Below are positions 25,433 through 34,135 of a DNA stretch of 64,000 nucleotides, one piece after another. The stretch covers positions 1-64,000 of the forward strand of contig CAISET010000016.1 in the NCBI GenBank assembly GCA_903884505.1, written 5' to 3'. This DNA comes from an uncultured Microcaldota archaeon (GTDB taxonomy: Archaea > Micrarchaeota > Micrarchaeia > Burarchaeales > Fermentimicrarchaeaceae). The position numbers and the translations under genes are program-made. A model generated the notes under the pieces. It saw only the letters and a program-made list of their open reading frames with translations. It did no database searches and had not been told where the DNA came from. Position 1 is the first letter of the stretch. Each line of letters begins with the position of its first letter.

Positions 25433-26076
25433 ATCAACCTTATGCAGTAGGTGGTCCTATAAATGCGACTGCCATTTTTTACCCCGTGCAGGGTGTAGGT
25501 TATCTCGGCGCGGAGCCCGAGCTCCTCGACCAGGGCGAAGACTTCCTTGTTCGAGCCGACGTAGAGGTCGACCCCGCCGTGCTTCTGCTCCTCAATCCGC
25601 GAAATGAAGGTCTTGCGCTGCAGGCTGCGCACAAGCGTGTCGCGCATTTTTGCGACCTTCCTCTCGTCGCCGCGGAGCTGGATTATCGCCTCGAAATAGC
25701 CGGAGGAGGTGCGCGAGCAATCCTCGCACTGCGTCTTCTTCTGAACGAGCTCGAACTGCTTCGGGATTTCGATGAATGAGTCGCCTGCCTGCACGAGGAA
25801 CACGGCGCTTGCCGTGCCGTCGCCGGAATCCGGGAAGATGAAGCGCACGTTGTTGAATTTGCCCTTTATCTCCCGGAGGGCCAGCTTCTCCAGCGCGCGG
25901 TTCGAGAGATGCTCCCACTTGGCCGTGCGGGTTCTTCCGCAGGTCTTGCAGATTTGGTAGGTGATGGCGCGGGGAACCTCTATCTTGACCCGCTCGGCGA
26001 AGCAGTCCTCGCAGAATGCGCCGATGAATTTCTTCTTGTCGTTCGTCGCGCCGCAGCGCGGGCAGATTTTAAGCAC
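25429..26076 (-). CDS. nmd3: Nmd3 family protein (archaeal)
   Basis: Homologue of the N-terminal part of Nmd3, the 60S export and ribosome-maturation adaptor of eukaryotes. Zinc pairs CPRC, CEDC, CKTC and CEDC are spread over the first 140 residues (ICPRCGATNDKKKFIGAF, QICKTCGRTRT, TQCEDCSRTSSGYFEA). The core beta region then follows (GGVDLYVGSNKEVFALVEEL). I choose the GTG at 26076, directly before LKICPRCG: it sits about 26 nt from the TATA at 26098-26106, giving a leaderless start. An ATG at 26127 would extend the protein back through that promoter. Length is then 215 aa. Confidence 0.85.
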   Translation of the reverse strand: MLKICPRCGATNDKKKFIGAFCEDCFAERVKIEVPRAITYQICKTCGRTRTAKWEHLSNRALEKLALREIKGKFNNVRFIFPDSGDGTASAVFLVQAGDSFIEIPKQFELVQKKTQCEDCSRTSSGYFEAIIQLRGDERKVAKMRDTLVRSLQRKTFISRIEEQKHGGVDLYVGSNKEVFALVEELGLRAEITYTLHGVKNGSRIYRTTYCIRLI

Positions 26077-26096
26077 GGTTGTTAGAAGGCTGGTTA

Positions 26097-26107
26097 GATT
26101 TATATTG
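26097..26107. promoter_or_regulatory. Bidirectional TATA box between nmd3 and a small basic gene
   Basis: GATTTATATTG is close to symmetrical. It lies about 26 nt from the nmd3 GTG (26076, minus) and about 28 nt from the ATG at 26130 (plus), so both genes could begin leaderless from one box. Confidence 0.6.
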
Positions 26108-26129
26108 ATTCGCAAACAAACCACCAAGC

Positions 26130-26369
26130 ATGGAGGAAGACGAGCTGGCGCAGGTCAATTCGGAGATGCGTTTCCTGACGCTGGAGCTGATGAAAATCGC
26201 CTTGAAGAGGAAGCTCTCGTTCGGCGAGGTGGTGGGCGAGTTCATCGACAACGTCTACTATTTGGAGAGGACCGTCAAGAGGCGGACGCTGAAGAGGAGC
26301 AAGAGGAAGGCCAAGAAGCTGGCGAAGCGCCTCCTGGGGCAGAAGTTCGGGGAGCCGCGGCCAAGGTGA
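26130..26369 (+). CDS. Small helical basic protein
   Basis: A 79-aa protein with no family I recognise. The first half is amphipathic helix (LTLELMKIALKRKLSFGEVV). The second half is strongly basic (residues 48-70, RTVKRRTLKRSKRKAKKLAK), suited to binding nucleic acid or rRNA. It shares a promoter with the ribosome-maturation gene nmd3, which makes a ribosome-linked job plausible but unproven. The next gene starts 4 nt after its stop. Confidence 0.6.
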   Translation: MEEDELAQVNSEMRFLTLELMKIALKRKLSFGEVVGEFIDNVYYLERTVKRRTLKRSKRKAKKLAKRLLGQKFGEPRPR

Positions 26370-26373
26370 GGCG

Positions 26374-28236
26374 GTGTTTGCCGAGTCTGCGGAAAAAGCG
26401 GTCGGCCTGACTCGTTTTCTCGGGAGGAGCCTTCCGCCCTCGAGAATCAGCTTCGTGCTCATCATAATCGCCGCGTTCTTCGCAGGCGCGCTCACGGGCG
26501 TGCTTGGCGGAGCAATGACGCTTAATGCCATGTCCTATGGCTCGATAAGGGCGGTCTTCCTCATCGCGGTCCCTGCGCTGCTCGGCGCGGTTTCGTGCAT
26601 CACGCTGAGGAGGAGGATAAAATACAAGCAGATACTGTTCCTCTCGCTCCTTTCGACCCTGCTTTATGGGATATTCTATTTGCTGTATTACGGTGGAGTG
26701 CTCTCGGAGGCGGGGATAAGCCCTGAGATGGCCTTCAACATCCTGCTCATGGGAAATGCGGTAATATTCGCGCTGTGGTTCATAACCGCGAGGATAGTAT
26801 TCTACCTCAGGTACACGGCGTTCTTCTTCGCGCTGATAACCCCGACGCTCACCATAATGTTCCTGCTTGTGGACAGGTCGCTCAGCCCGGCCGGCGCGCC
26901 CGAGTCGATTGCGGTGATGACGAAGCTCTACTTCGCGTCCTTCATCTTCCTTGCGGCCATCTACGCGCTCTTCTGGATGATAAATGCGCCGATGAAGAGG
27001 AACTTCGGGGTTTCGATGACCGATGCGGCAAGCTTCTTCCTTGCCCAGTGGTTCGAACAGTCGCCGAAGCTGGAGAAGATGTTCGAGGAGGTCGGGGAGG
27101 AGATTGACACGCTCGTTGGCGTGATGGCATTCAGGGCGAAGGGGACCGGGTCGCCTACGGCGACAGGTCCACTTGCGCAGAGTGCAAGTTGGAGGATGAA
27201 GGCGGTGTTCGTCGTCCCGCACATCCATTTCGGGCCGTTCGGAAGCCTAGGGGGCAGCGAGTTCCCGGAGTTGATTTCAGCCGAGGTTGCGAAGAGGACG
27301 GGCGCGCTCGCCTTCGTATTCCACGGGTGCGCGACGCACGACTTCAACCCGGCCTCGAGCGCTGAGCTGGAGAAGTTCAATGAGAAGATATTCAGGGCGC
27401 TTGCGGAGATGAAGTTCGCGAAGGCGAAAGGCAGCCTGATGATGGGGAAGAGCGGGACTGGAAGGAGCGGCGGAGTGATTGTGAACAACGCCTATTTCGC
27501 GCCGCTGACTAGGGCGCCGAGGACCACCGAGGACATAGACTTCTCCATTGGGCTTGCAATAAGGAACTATGCGCTGGCGAAGGGGGCAAGCGAGGCGCTC
27601 ATCGCTGATGCGCACAATGCGGAGACCGGGGAGATAATGAGGGTGGAGTCCGGCAACCGCATAGCGTTCGAGTATATGAGGGCGGTCGGGGATGCGCTTG
27701 AGAAGAGGGGCGCTGAGAAAAAAATCAGGCTCGGGGTGGCCTCTGACCCGCTCCCGGAGTTCGGGCTCGCGTCAGGCGTCGGGAAGGCGGGGCTGCGGGT
27801 AGCGGTATTCGAGGCGGGCGGGAGGAAGTATGCGGTTGTGCTTATTGACGCAAATGGCGCGACGCCGGCTTTCAGGCGCGAGGTCATAGACGCGGTCTGC
27901 GGGACCGGGATTGACGATTGCGAGCTGATGACCACTGATACGCACAGCGTGAACCGCGTGGGGGGCGTCCTGAACCCCGTTGGCGGGCCGAGGACGGACA
28001 GGGCGCTCATGCTGAGGAAGGTTGTTGCAACTGCGAAGAGGGCAACCGCTGACCTTGAGGAAGTGGAGGCTGGCGCTGCGCTGGACATGGTTGAGAAGGT
28101 GACGGTCTTCGGGGTGGCGCAGTCTTCCGAACTTATAGGGACGGTAAACTCCATTGTGGCAGTCGTGCGGATAGTGGCGCCACTCCTGCTTCTCGGCGCG
28201 GTTGCGCTCGCGTTGTGGATGATGACGAAAGTCTAA
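26374..28236 (+). CDS. DUF2070 membrane protein
   Basis: A 620-aa protein with about seven membrane segments in residues 25-210, a large soluble domain and a final membrane helix near residues 595-617. The soluble part contains HIHFGPFGSLGGSEFPELIS and FVFHGCATHDFNPASSAEL, which are hallmarks of the archaeal DUF2070 family (COG3356); the conserved His and Asp suggest a metal-dependent hydrolase. Starts with GTG at 26374. It is followed by a glycosyltransferase group, which would suit a cell-envelope role, but the function is unknown. Confidence 0.85.
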   Translation: MFAESAEKAVGLTRFLGRSLPPSRISFVLIIIAAFFAGALTGVLGGAMTLNAMSYGSIRAVFLIAVPALLGAVSCITLRRRIKYKQILFLSLLSTLLYGIFYLLYYGGVLSEAGISPEMAFNILLMGNAVIFALWFITARIVFYLRYTAFFFALITPTLTIMFLLVDRSLSPAGAPESIAVMTKLYFASFIFLAAIYALFWMINAPMKRNFGVSMTDAASFFLAQWFEQSPKLEKMFEEVGEEIDTLVGVMAFRAKGTGSPTATGPLAQSASWRMKAVFVVPHIHFGPFGSLGGSEFPELISAEVAKRTGALAFVFHGCATHDFNPASSAELEKFNEKIFRALAEMKFAKAKGSLMMGKSGTGRSGGVIVNNAYFAPLTRAPRTTEDIDFSIGLAIRNYALAKGASEALIADAHNAETGEIMRVESGNRIAFEYMRAVGDALEKRGAEKKIRLGVASDPLPEFGLASGVGKAGLRVAVFEAGGRKYAVVLIDANGATPAFRREVIDAVCGTGIDDCELMTTDTHSVNRVGGVLNPVGGPRTDRALMLRKVVATAKRATADLEEVEAGAALDMVEKVTVFGVAQSSELIGTVNSIVAVVRIVAPLLLLGAVALALWMMTKV

Positions 28237-28283
28237 GAAGCTTTAAATTCGTGCCAAGCGCCTATTACCCCGATGAGAATTGA

Positions 28284-28298
28284 GTTCGCTCCGCGAAC
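28284..28298 (+). repeat. Short hairpin, TCC loop
   Basis: GTTCGC and GCGAAC pair around TCC between DUF2070 and the GT4 gene. A TATA-like CTTTAAATTC lies upstream at about 28240-28250. The form (6-bp stem, 3-nt loop) resembles the modules at 9.4-9.6 kb. Confidence 0.55.
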
Positions 28299-28325
28299 AG
28301 CTGCGCATCCTGGGATGTTGATGTA

Positions 28326-29462
28326 ATGCGCATTGCCTTCTATACGGACACTTACCTCCCTAACCGGGATGGGGTCGTGACCGCAATCCTCAACTTCAGG
28401 AAGGAGCTTGAGAAGAGGGGGCACGAGGTCTATATTTTCGCATCCGGAAGCGCGAAGGCGAGGAGGGAGAACGAGGACCCGAACGTGTTCTACCACAGCT
28501 CAACGCCCTTCAGGCCCTATCCCCAGTACCGCATCGCGCTCTTCCCGTTCCTCTCCGAGAGGAAGGTGCGCAGCCTGAAGATAGACGTCATCCACTCGCA
28601 CGGGATGGCAACGATGGGCCTTGCCGCGGATAGGGCTGCGCACGACCTGAAAATCCCCTATGTGGGGACAATGCACACGCTCATTCCGCAGGCGACGCAC
28701 TACGTCTCGAACCTGGGGTCGGTGCAGAAGGCGGCCGAGAGGGTCGCGTGGGGCTACCTGAAGCTTTATTACAACAGGTGCGATGCCGCGACTGCGCCGA
28801 GCAATGTGATAAAGGAGATGATGGAGGCGCATGGGATCCGCAATGTGAGCGCATTGCCGAACGGGATTGATGTGCGGCGGTTCAACCCGAGGCTTGACGG
28901 GGACCCGGTGAGGGGCTGGTGGAACCTTGGGAGGAAGAAGGTCGTGCTGCATCTGGGAAGGCTCGTGCTCGAGAAGAATCTTGAGGTGCTGACGAGGGCG
29001 GCGCTCTTCGTTGTGGAGGAGGAGCCTGATGTGAAGTTCCTGATTGTTGGGACAGGACCCGCAGCCTCGCATTACAGGGAGCTTGCGCTGAAGAACCACG
29101 TGGGGAGGTATTTCATATTCACCGGCTTTGTTGAGGACAGGTGGGTGCCGAACTATTATGCGTGCGCTGACGCGGTTGTAGTCCCCTCGAAGTTCGAGAC
29201 GCAGGGGCTCGTGACCCTGGAGGCCATGGCGTGCGGAAAACCTGTCGCGGGCGCGGACTTCCTCGCAACTAAGGAGGTCGTGCGCGACGGGAAGGACGGG
29301 TTCCTCTTCGACCCGGATGACCCGGAGGACTGCGCTGAGAAGGTTATTGCAGCGCTCAGGGCCGGGAAGAAGCTGAGGGAAGCTGCGCGTAGGAAGGGGA
29401 CGGAGTATTCAATTGAGAAGTGCACTAACAGGCTGCTTGCGCTTTACGAGGGGCTGATTTGA
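28326..29462 (+). CDS. GT4-family glycosyltransferase
   Basis: A 378-aa GT-B enzyme. The N-terminal acceptor domain begins MRIAFYTDTYLPNRDGVVTA. The C-terminal donor domain has VLHLGRLVLEKNLEVL and the donor-site motif VVPSKFETQGLVTLEAMACG (the EX7E signature region). This pattern is common for transferases that add hexose to diacylglycerol, archaeol or lipid-linked sugars. Its stop overlaps the next ATG by one base, so it is cotranscribed with the GT2 gene. Donor and acceptor unknown. Confidence 0.9.
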   Translation: MRIAFYTDTYLPNRDGVVTAILNFRKELEKRGHEVYIFASGSAKARRENEDPNVFYHSSTPFRPYPQYRIALFPFLSERKVRSLKIDVIHSHGMATMGLAADRAAHDLKIPYVGTMHTLIPQATHYVSNLGSVQKAAERVAWGYLKLYYNRCDAATAPSNVIKEMMEAHGIRNVSALPNGIDVRRFNPRLDGDPVRGWWNLGRKKVVLHLGRLVLEKNLEVLTRAALFVVEEEPDVKFLIVGTGPAASHYRELALKNHVGRYFIFTGFVEDRWVPNYYACADAVVVPSKFETQGLVTLEAMACGKPVAGADFLATKEVVRDGKDGFLFDPDDPEDCAEKVIAALRAGKKLREAARRKGTEYSIEKCTNRLLALYEGLI

Positions 29463-30166
29463 TGGCAAAGGTTTCAATTATCATACCGACGCTGAACGAG
29501 GAGCGGATGCTGCCGCGCTGCCTTGAGTCGCTTGAGAAGCAGTCGTTCGGGGATTTTGAGGTAATAGTGGTGGATTCCGGGAGCGAAGATGATACGGTCG
29601 CGATTGCGCGGATGCATGGGGCGAAAGTGGTTTTTGAGCCGAAGCTCGGGTTCGCGGTTGCGAAGAACTTCGGTGCTGCAGAGGCTGTCGGGGAAATTCT
29701 AGTATTTACTGACGCGGATTCGCTCCACCCCCAGGACTGGCTTGCGCGGATTGTGGCACATTTCGCGCACAAGGAGGTTGTGGCAGTCATCGGGCCGATA
29801 AAGCCGATTGAGAGGGGAATCATCCACATGGTTATGTTCGCGCTCACCACGGGCATCATTCCGCACATCACATCGTTCCTCGGCTTTTATGTCGCGCAGG
29901 CGCCGAACCAAGCGTTCAGGAGGAGCGCGTTCGAGAAGGTCGGGGGGTACGATGAGAGGCTGCGGATGCTCGAGGACAATGAATTGCCGAACCGCATCAA
30001 GACGACCGGCAAGGTTGTGTTCGATCCATCCATCTGGGTCTATTCGTCAGCGCGCAGGTATGAGCAGGAGGGTTACATCAGGGCGACGATGAGGTTCCTC
30101 GGGGCTTACTGGAAGATATATTTCAAGAAAAAGGCGGCGGCAGAGGATTATCCGCTTTACAGGTGA
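29462..30166 (+). CDS. GT2-family glycosyltransferase
   Basis: A 234-aa GT-A enzyme. It begins with VSIIIPTLNEERMLPRCLES, has the VVDSGSEDDT block and the metal-binding LVFTDADSL, and a C-terminal QAPNQAFRRSAFEKVGGYDE typical of family 2. A weak hydrophobic stretch near residues 120-145 (HMVMFALTTGIIPHI) may be a membrane contact. Placed with two GT4 genes, it likely helps build a surface glycan or glycolipid. Start ATG at 29462, coupled to the upstream gene. Confidence 0.88.
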   Translation: MAKVSIIIPTLNEERMLPRCLESLEKQSFGDFEVIVVDSGSEDDTVAIARMHGAKVVFEPKLGFAVAKNFGAAEAVGEILVFTDADSLHPQDWLARIVAHFAHKEVVAVIGPIKPIERGIIHMVMFALTTGIIPHITSFLGFYVAQAPNQAFRRSAFEKVGGYDERLRMLEDNELPNRIKTTGKVVFDPSIWVYSSARRYEQEGYIRATMRFLGAYWKIYFKKKAAAEDYPLYR

Positions 30167-30170
30167 GCGC

Positions 30171-31328
30171 TCAGAAGAGCTGCCTGTAGCTCAGGTCCCA
30201 TTCCTTCGCGATTATGCTCCAGTCGAATTTCTCCACGGCACGCTTCCTCGAGGCAGCACCCAGCTTCCTGCGAAGGGCATCGTCATTCAGCAGCCCTTCC
30301 ATTTTTTCGCAGAGGGCGGTCGGATCCCTCAGCGGGACTATGAAGCCGCAGTCCTTTGAGACTATTTCCGGGCTGCCTCCGATGTTGGTAGCGATTATGG
30401 GCTTGCCGCAGGAGAGCGCCTCGTAGAGGACTACTGCGCTCGGCTCGTAGAGCGATGGGAGGACGAAGAGGTCAGCGGCGTTGTAGTAGCACGGGAGATC
30501 TGCCTCGGGGATTCCTGTTGTGATGAAGAAGGAGTCTGAGATTTTCAGCCTGCGTGCCTGCTCGAGCAACTGCTCCTTGAGCGGGCCCTTCCCTATGATG
30601 AGCAATTTCGCGTCCCTTTCTTTTTTCTTAAGCTTCGCGAAGGCTTCGAGCAGGTAATTGAAGCCTTTTTGCGTTACGAGCCTGCCGTTTGAGAGGATGA
30701 GAGGGGAATCGCCTATGCCGAACTCCTTCCTGACGCTTCCTCCGCCCTTTTTCGGGTTGAAGGCCTTCGTGTCCACTCCGTTGTATATTACTGTGCATTT
30801 TCCGCGCATGCTCGTTGGGATTGTTGCCTCCAGTGCGCCCCGGCTCGTGGAGTTTATGCGGTCGCAGGCCGAGAAGACCAGCCTGCCGAGCGTGTCATCA
30901 TAAAGGCCGCCGAAGAAGTCCGTTGCCGGCGCGATTCCCCTTGGCCGGGCGTTGTGGATTGTGAGCATCAGCTTTTTGCCCTGCAGGAGCTTGATGATCG
31001 CAAGCGTGCCGAGGTAGTACCAGAAGCGATTGTGCACGTGGAAGACGTCTGCTTCCTGCTGCAGGAGGTCGAGCGGCAAGAGCGGGGAGATTGTGAACGG
31101 AGGTGGGAGAAGAGATGGGAGCTTGTCAAGGTAGATGGAGGGACTGCGGTAAACCGTCATGCCCTCTATTTCTTCGCGTTTTATGCCCTTTGCCTGCGGA
31201 ATCATGGAAGTGAGGACAGAGATTTCGTAGCCGCGCTCCTTCACGAGGCGCTTGCCTACTTCGTAGACGACCTTCTCCGTTCCTCCGAAATACGGGTAGA
31301 AGAGCGGGTCGAGCATGCAAATCTTCAT
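30171..31328 (-). CDS. GT4-family glycosyltransferase (PimA-like layout)
   Basis: A 385-aa GT-B enzyme. The N-terminal start MKICMLDPLFYPYFGGTEKVV has the GGxE loop of GT4 enzymes. The donor domain shows ILSNGRLVTQKGFNYLLEAF and FVLPSLYEPSAVVLYEALSC (EX7E). I prefer the ATG at 31328; an in-frame GTG three codons earlier is the alternative. It converges with the plus-strand pair (4-bp gap). Shares the glycan-synthesis theme of the region. Confidence 0.9.
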   Translation of the reverse strand: MKICMLDPLFYPYFGGTEKVVYEVGKRLVKERGYEISVLTSMIPQAKGIKREEIEGMTVYRSPSIYLDKLPSLLPPPFTISPLLPLDLLQQEADVFHVHNRFWYYLGTLAIIKLLQGKKLMLTIHNARPRGIAPATDFFGGLYDDTLGRLVFSACDRINSTSRGALEATIPTSMRGKCTVIYNGVDTKAFNPKKGGGSVRKEFGIGDSPLILSNGRLVTQKGFNYLLEAFAKLKKKERDAKLLIIGKGPLKEQLLEQARRLKISDSFFITTGIPEADLPCYYNAADLFVLPSLYEPSAVVLYEALSCGKPIIATNIGGSPEIVSKDCGFIVPLRDPTALCEKMEGLLNDDALRRKLGAASRKRAVEKFDWSIIAKEWDLSYRQLF

Positions 31329-31352
31329 AGCAAACACCTTGCATGCGAGAGC

Positions 31353-31369
31353 TTTCGCCTTCGGCGAAA
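31353..31369. repeat. Short hairpin, TTC loop
   Basis: TTTCGCC, loop TTC, GGCGAAA: a perfect 7-bp stem in the gap between the beta-CASP gene and the GT4 gene. Identical in stem to the module at 62317-62333, with the loop inverted. Confidence 0.7.
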
Positions 31370-31400
31370 CAAATCGAGCATGCGGAGTTTCAGTCCCATG

Positions 31401-32642
31401 TCATACCTCGAACGTGTTGCCCATTGCGGGCGCGTAAGCCTCGTAGCCCATCCCGCACAGCTCCTGCGCGAAAGCCTCGCAGGCATCGCCATGGATGCAG
31501 AATATCTTCTCCGGGTTGGCCTTCTTCACGAGCTTCAGCAGCTCCGAGCGGCCTGCGTGCGCGCTCATGTCCAGGTATTTGACTGGAAGCTTTATCTGGG
31601 TGGGGATTCCGTCGACATTTACAATCCCGGTTTCGAGGAGGGAGCGCGCGTTCGTGCCCTCTATCTGGTAGCCGGTGAGGATGATTTTCGAGAGCTCGTT
31701 CAAGCGCAGCAGGTAGCTGATTGCAGGCCCGCCGTCCAGCATTCCCGCGCTTGAGACGATTACCCCGGGCGCTGAAGTGGCCTTGCGGCGCTGTGCCTCG
31801 GTTTCCACCATGTCTGTGTTGCGGATTGCCTTGCGCAGCGCATTCGCGTCGCGGAGGTAAGAGGGGTAGTCGGAAACTATCTGCGTAGCGGTCTTGGACA
31901 TGCCGTCAAGCCAGACCTCCGCCTCTGGAAGGAGCTCCGAGAGGACAATTAGGAGCTCCTGGCTGCGACCCACTGCGAAGGATGGAAGAAGGGCTATGCC
32001 GCCCTGCTCAATGGTCTCGCGTATTTCCTTGACCAGCTGCTTTTCCAGCTTCGAGCGCTCAGGGTGGTCGGTGTCGCTGTAAGTCGATTCCATGATGAGG
32101 ATGTCGACCTTCTCCTCGAGGTCTGCTCCGGCATGCAGGCGCGTGGGCTCGAGCTTCAGGTCGCCCGTGTAAAGGACGCGCTTGTGCTCCGCGTATACCT
32201 CGACCATGGCTGAGCCGGGGATGTGACCGGCGTCGAGGAGAGTCAGCCGGACATCGCCTGAGAGCTGGAAGGGCTTGCGGAAGCCGAGCGGGATGAAGGC
32301 GCTCTCGTATTTCTTAAGGGAGAACGAGGAGAAAGGGACCTGCTCGCCCCTCATGCGCGCGACTTTCATGGAATCTCGTATGAGCAGGGATGACAGCGCC
32401 TCCGTGGGGTAGGTAGTGAAACAGGGGACGTTCGCAGTCTCGTAAAGGAGAGGTGCGGAGCCGCAGTGGTCGAGGTGCGCGTGCGAGAGTATGTAGGCGT
32501 CTATGCTGCCCTGCAGGGGCATCGGGTATTCGGAGCGCGCGCCGAGCTTAACGCCGTAGTCGAGCATGAGGCGCTTGCCAGCTTCCAGCAGGATTGCGGA
32601 CCTGCCGACCTCGCGCGCTGCACCGCAAAACGTGAGCCTCAC
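31401..32642 (-). CDS. Beta-CASP metallo-beta-lactamase ribonuclease (CPSF-like)
   Basis: An RNA-processing nuclease of about 413 aa. Metallo-beta-lactamase motifs SHAHLDHCG, DAGHIPGSA and YTGDLKLEP give the two-zinc site. The beta-CASP part follows (MESTYSDTDH, LPSFAVGRSQE, VIVSSAGML) and the final His is in DMSAHAGRSEL. It has no N-terminal KH domains, so it is of the aCPSF2 type rather than aCPSF1. The likely start is a GTG at 32642 (VRLTFCGAAREVG) or 32651. An ATG at 32687 would run back through the hairpin at 32666-32696. Confidence 0.92.
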   Translation of the reverse strand: MRLTFCGAAREVGRSAILLEAGKRLMLDYGVKLGARSEYPMPLQGSIDAYILSHAHLDHCGSAPLLYETANVPCFTTYPTEALSSLLIRDSMKVARMRGEQVPFSSFSLKKYESAFIPLGFRKPFQLSGDVRLTLLDAGHIPGSAMVEVYAEHKRVLYTGDLKLEPTRLHAGADLEEKVDILIMESTYSDTDHPERSKLEKQLVKEIRETIEQGGIALLPSFAVGRSQELLIVLSELLPEAEVWLDGMSKTATQIVSDYPSYLRDANALRKAIRNTDMVETEAQRRKATSAPGVIVSSAGMLDGGPAISYLLRLNELSKIILTGYQIEGTNARSLLETGIVNVDGIPTQIKLPVKYLDMSAHAGRSELLKLVKKANPEKIFCIHGDACEAFAQELCGMGYEAYAPAMGNTFEV

Positions 32643-32665
32643 CAGAACCACCGCGCGAACGTTTG

Positions 32666-32696
32666 CGGCGCTGTTGCCCGGAGGCAACTTGCGCCG
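32666..32696. repeat. Two-tier hairpin in the beta-CASP/winged-helix gap
   Basis: Inner stem GTTGCC (32673-32678) pairs with GGCAAC (32683-32688) around CGGA. Outer CGGCGC (32666-32671) pairs with GCGCCG (32691-32696). It lies between the divergent starts at 32642 and 32756. Confidence 0.6.
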
Positions 32697-32755
32697 AGAA
32701 AACCGAGTCTCATGGAATCGTAAGGTTTAATAACGATTGGACTAAAAATGCTTCT

Positions 32756-33478
32756 GTGGATGAGCTTACATTTACTGACCTTGCCGTGCTTGAGAAAATA
32801 GACGAAAACACGGTGGTGGAGAAGTTCGGCACGAAAATAAACTCTGCATTCTTCGACGCTGCGAACATACTTGGGACTCTGAAGCAGAAGGGGCTCTTAG
32901 ACATCAAGGCATCATTCCCTGGCCCAAGCGAGGTCTTCCTCACGGACAAGGGAAAAATGGTGATGTCTCTCGCAAAGGAGAAGGCGGCGCAGGAGCTGGA
33001 CAGGCTCGATGAGATAATACTCCAGACCATTGCGAATGGGTACAAGGACCCAAAGAAGATTGAGGAAAAGCTGAATATCAGGAGCAGCGACCTAGCATAC
33101 CACCTGCAACGGCTCGCCGTGCAGAACTTTGCGAGTTACAACTTCAGGAGCAGGAACGCTGCGAGCGGAAATCCCAGCCTCCCGCTTCTGAGAGTGGAAT
33201 TCGCGCTCACTGAGCAAGGATTTGCCCGCGCTGGCTATCCCCAGCCCCCGAGCGAGGAAGAGCTGAAGAAGGACAGCGATGATATTGCGGAGATAATCAG
33301 GGACAGACCTCCTGCCATTGCCGCCCCGGCGCGGCCGCTCAAGATGGACAAGGAGGCGAGGATGAAGGCGAAGCTGGAATACTATTCGAGGGACGTTGTC
33401 AAATACGCCGTCATCGGGGTAGTGGTGCTCGCAATAGCGGCTGCTGCGGCGTATTACTGGCTATTTCTAAGGCATTGA
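32756..33478 (+). CDS. Winged-helix protein with C-terminal membrane anchor
   Basis: A 240-aa protein with two helix-rich winged-helix-like parts (residues 4-70 with LAVLEKIDENTVVEKF and FLTDKGKMV, and about 80-150 with IILQTIANGYKDPKKIEEKL and IRSSDLAYHLQRL). A linker rich in Pro/Ala/Arg and one C-terminal hydrophobic helix (YAVIGVVVLAIAAAAAYYW) follow. The GTG at 32756 is chosen because a TATA-like GTTTAATAAC at 32724-32733 sits about 28 nt upstream. Upstream in-frame codons fall in the hairpin. It looks like a DNA-binding regulator held at the membrane. Ligand and targets unknown. Confidence 0.65.
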   Translation: MDELTFTDLAVLEKIDENTVVEKFGTKINSAFFDAANILGTLKQKGLLDIKASFPGPSEVFLTDKGKMVMSLAKEKAAQELDRLDEIILQTIANGYKDPKKIEEKLNIRSSDLAYHLQRLAVQNFASYNFRSRNAASGNPSLPLLRVEFALTEQGFARAGYPQPPSEEELKKDSDDIAEIIRDRPPAIAAPARPLKMDKEARMKAKLEYYSRDVVKYAVIGVVVLAIAAAAAYYWLFLRH

Positions 33479-33487
33479 GGTGTAATA

Positions 33488-34135
33488 ATGCCTCTCGATT
33501 TCTCGCGCGAGGGGATTTCAAAGCTGCTCGCTAAGCACGGCGTCAGGATAGCTCAGGAATCGGTTGCGCGCAGCCCGGATGAGGCGGCGGGGATTGCCGA
33601 GAAAATCGGGTATCCCGTGGTTCTGAAGGTCGTTTCGGATGAAATCCTGCACAAGACCGACTGCGGGTGTGTGAAGGTTAATCTCGTGAGTGAGCATGAC
33701 CTGCGGAGCGCTTACACCCAGATAATGCACAATGCGGGCAGCGCGAAAGTGAAGGGAATGCTTGTGCAGAAGATGGTGAAGAAGGGCATTGAGCTGATAG
33801 TTGGCGGAAAGAAGGACGAGCAGTTCGGCCAGCTAATCCTCTTCGGGCTTGGCGGAATATTCGTCGAAGTGCTCAAGGACGTGAGCGTGCGCGTCTGCCC
33901 GATAACCATCGATGAGGCGCGGGAGATGATAGGCGAGATCAACGGCTCGCCGCTGCTGAAGGGCGCGAGGGGGACTGTTCCGGTCGACACCGAGAAGCTC
34001 GCGCACCTGCTTGTGAATGTTTCGAAAATGCTGGATGAGAACCAGGAGATTTGCGAGCTTGACCTGAACCCGATAATAGCTTATGAGGACGGGTATCTTG
34101 CAGTGGATGTGAGGGTGATTCGGTGCGTGACCTGA
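33488..34135 (+). CDS. ADP-forming acyl-CoA synthetase, ATP-grasp (beta) subunit
   Basis: Beta subunit of the NDP-forming acetyl/acyl-CoA synthetase that makes ATP from acyl-CoA, ADP and phosphate in peptide- and sugar-fermenting archaea. The 215-aa ATP-grasp domain has KIGYPVVLKVVSDEILHKTD, GCVKVNL, the grasp core VGGKKDEQFGQLILFGLGG and the late CELDLNPI. It lies 9 bp after the winged-helix gene and overlaps the alpha-subunit gene by 13 bp, so the two subunits are made together. Confidence 0.93.
   Translation: MPLDFSREGISKLLAKHGVRIAQESVARSPDEAAGIAEKIGYPVVLKVVSDEILHKTDCGCVKVNLVSEHDLRSAYTQIMHNAGSAKVKGMLVQKMVKKGIELIVGGKKDEQFGQLILFGLGGIFVEVLKDVSVRVCPITIDEAREMIGEINGSPLLKGARGTVPVDTEKLAHLLVNVSKMLDENQEICELDLNPIIAYEDGYLAVDVRVIRCVT

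Noticed and set aside
26077-26127. ATG start for Nmd3 at 26127
   Set aside because: It would translate through the shared TATA box; the GTG at 26076 lies at leaderless distance and directly before the zinc motif.
31338-31400. The repeat GCATGCG at 31341 and 31379 as an attachment site
   Set aside because: Too short and common; no integrase is near.
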